DNA from: Curvibacter microcysteis
GTDB lineage: Bacteria; Pseudomonadota; Gammaproteobacteria; Burkholderiales; Burkholderiaceae_C
Assembly (NCBI RefSeq): GCF_028649435.1
Contig: NZ_JAQSIN010000009.1
Direction: 5' to 3' (one strand)
Length of the DNA: 64,000 nt
The notes beneath the pieces are model-generated. The model was given only the letters and a program-made list of their open reading frames with translations, was not told the origin of the DNA and did no database searches. Shown here piece by piece: positions 59,846 to 64,000 of the stretch. Position 1 is the stretch's first letter, and each line of letters starts with the position of its first letter. Both the position numbers and the translations under genes were made by a program.

Positions 59846-60140
59846 TGGTCCCCCCGACAGGAATCGAACCTGTATCTAGCGCTTCATACCACTTCGACTT
59901 TCGCCGCCGCATCAGGCGTTCGTGGTCTGGACTATGCCTTTGCCATGGGCCCTGGGGGCCGGTAGGCAGGAGCCGTCTAGTCTCTACACCTTCCCGAAGA
60001 CCGGGCTTGGTTCGGCGTTGCCACGGGGCCTTGAATAGGCCCCAGAGGGTTCACCGAGTTTGACTCCATTCAGCCGAGGCTTTCGCGTCCGGCTGCCCAT
60101 TGAAAGGAGGCACTTGTTCTATCCATTGAACTACGAGGAG
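59846..60140 (-). tRNA. tRNA-Arg(CCU), interrupted by a group I intron
   Basis: Read on the minus strand, the exons are 60105-60140 and 59846-59884 (75 nt including an encoded CCA). The joined molecule folds as a cloverleaf. The D stem is GTTC/GAAC, the anticodon stem AGTGC/GCGCT, the loop C-T-CCT-AA with anticodon CCU, the variable loop AGAT, and the T stem ACAGG/CCTGT with loop TTCGATT. The acceptor is CTCCTCG/CGGGGGG, with G-U pairs at positions 2 and 5 and an unusual C1-G72 terminal pair. The CCU anticodon reads AGG codons, which are rare in GC-rich genomes. Splicing is required to make a functional tRNA, so the intron should be active. Confidence 0.9.
59885..60104 (-). ncRNA. Group I intron (Azoarcus-like, IC3) in tRNA-Arg
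   Basis: A 220-nt intron without an open reading frame. The 5' splice site follows the U of CCU, and the intron ends in G. The internal guide GGG (60096-60098) pairs with CCU, with a U-G at the splice site. Core elements are: P2 hairpin CAGCCG/CGGCTG with a GAAA loop (60071-60095); P3 GGAG/CTCC (60064-60067 with 59969-59972); P5 GGGGCC/GGCCCC (60025-60043); P6 CCCG/CGGG (59993-60005); and P7 GACTA/TAGTC (59978-59982 with 59930-59934). The block AAGGTGTAGAGACTAGACGG equals the Azoarcus tRNA-Ile intron as I remember it. Bacterial tRNA group I introns of this kind are established for Azoarcus tRNA-Ile and Agrobacterium tRNA-Arg. Confidence 0.93.
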
Positions 60141-60241
60141 AGCCCCCTATGCTAACAGCGGCCAGCCCCCGCTTCGGACAGCAGGTGCCGAAAACTTGTC
60201 CACACCGCCGCACCACACAGCGCTGGCCCAAGCTGCCCCGC

Positions 60242-61636
60242 TCAACTGGCCATGAAGCCCAGGTTGGGCGTGCTGAAGTTGCGCAAATTGGGCAAGACCA
60301 TGGCCAGGTCGGTGTTGGACACGCCAAACCAAGTGGCCAAGGTGGCGCCCAACTGGTCAACGGCCAAGCGGGGCAGCAAGCGGCCTTGGCCCACGTCGTC
60401 GGGCCCGTTGTTGGCCATCACTGGCGGCGTGCCGACAAAGCTCTGGCCCTTGACCGCGTCGCCCAGCACCCAGTGCATGCTGCCCCAGCCGTGGTCTGAG
60501 CCATCGCTGTTGCTGACCAGGGTGCGGCCAAAGTCCGAAGCCGTGAAGCTGGTCACCTGGTTGGCCACGCCCAACTCCACGGTGGCTTGGTAAAACGCCG
60601 CCATCGCATTGCCCACGTTCTTGAGCAAGCCGGGGTGGGTGGTCAGCAAACCGTCGTGGGTGTCAAAACCGCCCAGCGAGACAAAAAACACCTGCCGCTT
60701 GGCCCCCAGGGAAGAGCGCGCCGCGATCAGGCGGGCCACCATTTTGAGTTGGTCCGCCAGCGAGTTGCCGGTCGGAAACGCGGTCGCCAAATTGACGCCG
60801 CTCAGGGCGGCCGTCATTTGGGCATTGGCATCGATGGAGCGCGCGCCCACGCGGGCGTACTCGTTTTCAAACAGGTTGACGCGCGAGGCCGTCATCAATT
60901 GACGCAAAGCCGCGCTGCAGGCCGAGGAGCCAAACAGCGGCGACTGCAAGCCGGTGACGGGCACCGAGCCGCTGGTCGACACCTGGTACTGCACGGCGCT
61001 CTTGCCAGACAGGTACACCGCATTGCCGGACACGCTGATGCAAGTGAAGGTGGCATTGCCGTTGCCCGAAGCAAACAAGTCGCCCATGCGCCCGCCCCAG
61101 CCCGAAGCGGCGCCCTCGGGCGACTCCGACTGCCAATACGACTGCTGGTCGTTGTGCGAGAACAGCTTGGGCGGCAAGGGCACCGAGGCCGCGCTGTACT
61201 GCGCCTTGCTGGTGGGCTGGATCAAGGTGCCCACATTGAGCAGCACACTCATGCGCCCGGCGTTGAACAGCGGCAGCAAAGGGTCCAACCCGGGCGCCAA
61301 GGCGTACTGGCGCCCATTGGGCAAGGCGGTGCTGGGGTTGAGCAGCAAGGGCGTGAGCGCATTGCGGTCAATCGCCAGGTTGCTGCGGAACTGCAGTTGC
61401 GTGTTGTAGCTGCTCAGGTCGTAAGGAACCAAGGTGTTGGCGTAGTCGTTGCCGCCATACAAGAACACGCAGACCAGGGCCTTGTAGTCGGTGGCCGTGG
61501 CCGCCGCGGCCTCACCCATGGCGGCCAGGCTCAGGGCCCAAGGCGTGGCGCTGCCCGCCAAGGACAGGGCTGCACTGCGGCGCAGAAACGCTCGACGCGA
61601 GGCGTTGTCGGGCGCGATGTGGGGAAAGTGGTTCAT
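60242..61636 (-). CDS. DUF1501 exported protein (sulfatase-like fold)
   Basis: A 464-residue exported protein with a twin-arginine signal (SRRAFLRRSAALSLAGSAT, about residues 13-31). The DUF1501 family belongs to the alkaline-phosphatase/sulfatase-like superfamily; family pieces are VCVFLYGGNDYANTLVPYD, FSHNDQQSYWQSESPEG and FFVSLGGFDTHDGLLTTHPGLL. A substrate is not known. GAGG lies six bases before the ATG at 61636. It is 8 bp downstream of the DUF1800 gene, a very common pairing, so the two surely form an operon. Confidence 0.9.
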   Translation of the reverse strand: MNHFPHIAPDNASRRAFLRRSAALSLAGSATPWALSLAAMGEAAAATATDYKALVCVFLYGGNDYANTLVPYDLSSYNTQLQFRSNLAIDRNALTPLLLNPSTALPNGRQYALAPGLDPLLPLFNAGRMSVLLNVGTLIQPTSKAQYSAASVPLPPKLFSHNDQQSYWQSESPEGAASGWGGRMGDLFASGNGNATFTCISVSGNAVYLSGKSAVQYQVSTSGSVPVTGLQSPLFGSSACSAALRQLMTASRVNLFENEYARVGARSIDANAQMTAALSGVNLATAFPTGNSLADQLKMVARLIAARSSLGAKRQVFFVSLGGFDTHDGLLTTHPGLLKNVGNAMAAFYQATVELGVANQVTSFTASDFGRTLVSNSDGSDHGWGSMHWVLGDAVKGQSFVGTPPVMANNGPDDVGQGRLLPRLAVDQLGATLATWFGVSNTDLAMVLPNLRNFSTPNLGFMAS

Positions 61637-61644
61637 GCGCAACC

Positions 61645-63387
61645 TCACTTCTGAGCGATGTATTCGGGTGCGGCCAGCACCAGGACCAGCGCCGCGTAGA
61701 TGCGGTTGAGCAGCTGCGCCTGGGTACCTGACGGCAAGGTGTTGAGCGCGCTTTGCAGGGTGGCCAAGGTTGCCGCTGACAGCTGACTGCCTGCCAGTAC
61801 CTGGTTGATTTCCTGCAGCAAATCGCCCGCATTGGCGGCCAGCGGCAGCAAGCTGCTGTAGTCGGCGCGCACATCCCCGATGCTGCTGCCCGCCACCACA
61901 CGCTGCATCCAATTGATGTACCCCGCGACCGAGGACTCGTTGGTGATTTGAAACTCGGGCCCCGTCAGCCCTTGGGCAGTCAGTGCCGTGCCGGGCGGCA
62001 CGTAACCCGGTCGAAAGAAGTTGAACACCGAGCCCGAGCGCATGGGGCTTTGCCCCAGGCGGCTGGCCGGGTCGGAGGTGTCGCCCACGGCCCACTGCCC
62101 GGAAGGCGAGTTGGCGCCAAAGGCACGCGCCCAATTCAGAAAGCGCACCACCGGCTCGCGCAACTTGCCGTAGCTGGGGCTGGCGGCCAGCGTGGCGTCG
62201 CGCGCTTCCGCATCCAACAGAACCGCCCGCAGCACCGCCTGCAGATCACCGCGAACCCCTGAGCCGTTGTTGGCGAAGGCTGCGGCCACGCGCGCCACAT
62301 AGGCCGCACTGGGGTTGCTGGTGACCAGGCGTTGAATCAACTGGCGTCCCACGAAGGGCGGCAGATTGGGGTGCTGGAACAAGGTGTCCAGCGCAGTGTT
62401 CAGCGCCTCGGTGGCCGAGCCACCCGCGGCGATGGTGGTGCCCAAAAAGCTTTTGCTGCCGGTCTCGTAACGGCTGGCCGTGTTGACCATGGGGCGCCAC
62501 TGCACATCGGGCGGGTAAGGGGTGCTGAGGCCTGTCACATCGAGGTTCCAGCCGGTGAAGACCCTGGCCAGACCGCTGACGTCGGCCTGCTGGTAGGTTT
62601 CCAGGGGCTGGCCGTTGCTGCCGGTCTTGACGCTGCCGTCCGCATTCAGCTGCACCAGGCCGATGGTGAACAACTGCATCAGTTCGCGCGCGTAGTTCTC
62701 GTCTGGTTGACTGCCTGTGGCGGCGTTGGCTTTGAGGTTGCCTCGGTAGGTCAGGTAGTAGCCCATGGCCGGGCTGAGGGTGATCTGCTGCAGCAAGGTG
62801 CGGTAATTGCCAAAGGCATGGGCCTCCAGCACATCCAGGTAGTTGGCCACCGAAAACTGCCGCCACTGGGCGTTGATGCCCAGCACCGACACCACACAAA
62901 TCTCCGACAAGGCCAACACCATGCGCTGGCGCAGCGGATCGCCCGAGCTGATGAACTTGCGCCAAATGGTGTTGTCCAGCCCCGCCGTGCTGTTGATGTA
63001 GCTGGCATCGGCATAGCCATTGGCCTTGAGCCAGTCAACATGGCCGACGCTTTGGGGGGCTTTGAACTGCGCAGTGATCCAGTCGCTGTAGCTGCTGGCC
63101 ATCAGTGCATTCAAGTCGGCGCGCGAGTAGCCCAGGGTGGCTTGGCTCAAAAAGCGGCCGGCCTCGGCCGCGCTGGGCTGGGTGCTGGGCACGACCACGG
63201 GTGGGTTGGGTGCGGCTGCAGTGCCGCCTTCAGCACCACCGCCGCCGCAAGCGGCCAGACCCGAAGGCAGGGCAGCGGAGACGGCAGCGTGGCGCCAACC
63301 CAGGGCTTCTGGCACGCCGGCCTGTTCAGCGACAGGGGCTGCGGCCAACGCGTTGGGCCGTTCTGTACTGACTGTCAGGGCGTTCAA
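61645..63387 (-). CDS. DUF1800 exported protein
   Basis: A protein of about 580 residues. A possible lipobox (GLAAC at about residue 51) with a glycine run suggests an exported lipoprotein. The DUF1800 domain follows with AGRFLSQATLGYSRADLNALM, DNTIWRKFISSGDPLRQRMVLALSEI, DENYARELMQLFTIGLVQLN and FVGRQLIQRLVTSNPSAAYV. I start at a TTG at 63387 because AAAGGA lies seven bases upstream; no ATG is available and the open frame continues further. It pairs with DUF1501, 8 bp downstream. The role is unknown. Confidence 0.86.
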   Translation of the reverse strand: MNALTVSTERPNALAAAPVAEQAGVPEALGWRHAAVSAALPSGLAACGGGGAEGGTAAAPNPPVVVPSTQPSAAEAGRFLSQATLGYSRADLNALMASSYSDWITAQFKAPQSVGHVDWLKANGYADASYINSTAGLDNTIWRKFISSGDPLRQRMVLALSEICVVSVLGINAQWRQFSVANYLDVLEAHAFGNYRTLLQQITLSPAMGYYLTYRGNLKANAATGSQPDENYARELMQLFTIGLVQLNADGSVKTGSNGQPLETYQQADVSGLARVFTGWNLDVTGLSTPYPPDVQWRPMVNTASRYETGSKSFLGTTIAAGGSATEALNTALDTLFQHPNLPPFVGRQLIQRLVTSNPSAAYVARVAAAFANNGSGVRGDLQAVLRAVLLDAEARDATLAASPSYGKLREPVVRFLNWARAFGANSPSGQWAVGDTSDPASRLGQSPMRSGSVFNFFRPGYVPPGTALTAQGLTGPEFQITNESSVAGYINWMQRVVAGSSIGDVRADYSSLLPLAANAGDLLQEINQVLAGSQLSAATLATLQSALNTLPSGTQAQLLNRIYAALVLVLAAPEYIAQK

Positions 63388-63783
63388 AGCGCTTTCCTTT
63401 CTACCAGTGCGCCATGCGCACAAGGTCCAACACAGGGCAAGCCACCATCGAGCGGCGCGTGCAGCATGCAACGCCCACAGCCTCGGTTCAGCTTACAAAC
63501 TTGGTACACAAACAATGTAAAGCCGTTTCATGACGGGTGGCTGAGATAAATCCCTGACCGTCAAGCCCAAGTCCTGATGCCTTAAAAAAAAGGGCGCCGA
63601 CAAAGCGGCGCCCTGAAAACCTGGAAAAACAAAGAAGACCTCCTCCATCTGCGGTCGCGCAGCCCAGCCGGGGTACCCGGCAGCCAAGCAACCCTGGCAG
63701 AGGTCACTCAGCGCCGCGCATCGGCGCCTGCCCTGGGCAGGCCGAAGGCTCAGCCACCGAAGATGAGGAAGGTTGTCACAAGC
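63388..63783. other. Non-coding interval between the porin and the DUF1800 gene
   Basis: This 396-bp interval holds the porin terminator (63584-63613) and should contain the promoter of the DUF1800-DUF1501 operon in its last 200 bp. I see no convincing promoter boxes and no gene. Confidence 0.6.
63584..63613 (-). terminator. Intrinsic terminator of the porin gene
   Basis: On the minus strand GGGCGCCG (63606-63613) pairs with CGGCGCCC (63592-63599), loop of six bases, followed by eight Ts. Confidence 0.92.
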
Positions 63784-64000
63784 TCAGAAGCTCACGCGCA
63801 CACCGAAGTCGATGCCCGTGGAGTTGCCGTTCACATTGGCCGCACCCGCCACCGGGCCCAGCGCGCCAGAACCATATGAGCCCGCCGCCATCGACGCGCC
63901 ACCCGAGTTGCTCACCCGCGCCAGCGTGCCGTACACCGCCGTGCGCTTGGACAGGTTGTACACACCGCCCACCGCCAGCTTCTGCGCCTTCGCGTTGCCC
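63784..64000 (-). CDS. General porin, C-terminal end (5' part outside window)
   Basis: The last 71 residues of a Gram-negative trimeric porin. KLAVGGVYNLSKRTAVYGTLARV is the typical penultimate strand pair and TGIDFGVRVSF the closing strand with the terminal phenylalanine needed by the BAM complex. The frame is open to the window edge, so the gene begins beyond base 64000. Pore selectivity cannot be told from this part. The terminator at 63584-63613 ends its transcript. Confidence 0.92.
   Translation of the reverse strand, partial: GNAKAQKLAVGGVYNLSKRTAVYGTLARVSNSGGASMAAGSYGSGALGPVAGAANVNGNSTGIDFGVRVSF

Noticed and set aside
59885..60104. Insertion of a mobile element or decay of the tRNA gene instead of an intron
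   Set aside because: No terminal inverted repeats or target duplication are seen, and the segment has intact group I core helices and exact tRNA exon ends.
60149..60202. A sigma-70 promoter for the tRNA
   Set aside because: A TAGCAT -10-like box lies eight bases before the tRNA, but no -35 box occurs at proper distance; the nearest TGGACA is about 42 bp away.
1..64000. CRISPR arrays, insertion sequences, prophage genes or rRNA
   Set aside because: No direct-repeat/spacer pattern, transposase, integrase, phage structural gene or rRNA segment was seen.

Overview
The window is chromosomal DNA from a GC-rich Gram-negative bacterium, most likely a betaproteobacterium of the order Burkholderiales and close to the Comamonadaceae. 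The evidence is the gene content and order: an aa3-type cytochrome c oxidase/haem A assembly cluster with DUF2970, DUF2909 and DUF2244 proteins, Bug-family solute receptors, tcuAB, a pcaIJF cluster, a DUF1841 protein and a general porin. This placement is inference; no rRNA or marker phylogeny was available. About 64 protein genes fill almost the whole window, together with one tRNA gene that carries a group I intron. No insertion sequence, prophage, CRISPR array or rRNA operon was seen.

Layout. 1-6.2 kb: housekeeping genes (panC end, gpsA, secB, grxC, a rhodanese, gpmA, a carboxy-terminal protease, moeB). 6.3-9.0 kb: a signalling island with an orphan receiver protein, a NarL-type regulator and a CHASE3 histidine kinase. 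9.0-16.1 kb: a hydrolase, coaD, rsmD, a pair of M16 peptidases (one with and one without the zinc site) and ftsY. 16.2-19.6 kb: exported proteins, namely a lipoprotein with a 7 x 6-bp repeat, a DUF3034 barrel, a secreted truncated haemoglobin and an SRPBCC protein. 19.8-20.8 kb: rpoH preceded by a perfect CIRCE operator. 21-22 kb: a Bug receptor. 22.1-31.8 kb: cytochrome oxidase structural genes (coxB, ctaD, coxC) and assembly genes (Cox11, a 37-residue assembly peptide, SURF1, ctaA, ctaB, SCO and a second SCO-like thioredoxin-fold protein).

31.9-37.1 kb: a SAM methyltransferase, comF, trmL, a MaoC hydratase, a ParA-like ATPase, a MarR-GNAT fusion with a palindromic site upstream, and a TRIC-type channel. 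37.1-40.8 kb: pcaI-pcaJ-pcaF and a divergent IclR regulator, for the last steps of the beta-ketoadipate pathway. 40.8-44.9 kb: a DUF1841 protein, a dihaem cytochrome c and a MoxR-GNAT-VWA operon. 44.9-50.9 kb: tamA-tamB for outer-membrane assembly. 50.9-57.5 kb: a chemoreceptor, then a LysR regulator with tcuA-tcuB and a Bug receptor for tricarballylate-type acids. 57.6-64 kb: an NHL-repeat lipoprotein, the intron-bearing tRNA-Arg(CCU), a DUF1800/DUF1501 pair and the end of a porin.

The most striking element is the tRNA-Arg(CCU) gene at 59846-60140 (minus strand). Its anticodon loop is split by a 220-nt group I intron of the Azoarcus tRNA-Ile (IC3) type. Its core helices, guide sequence, splice sites and downstream terminator can all be read from the sequence. 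Other points for follow-up are intrinsic terminator hairpins lying on the first codons of tamA and directly before moeB, the second SCO-like copper-chaperone candidate, the exported haemoglobin, and the MoxR-GNAT-VWA operon with a changed metal-binding motif.
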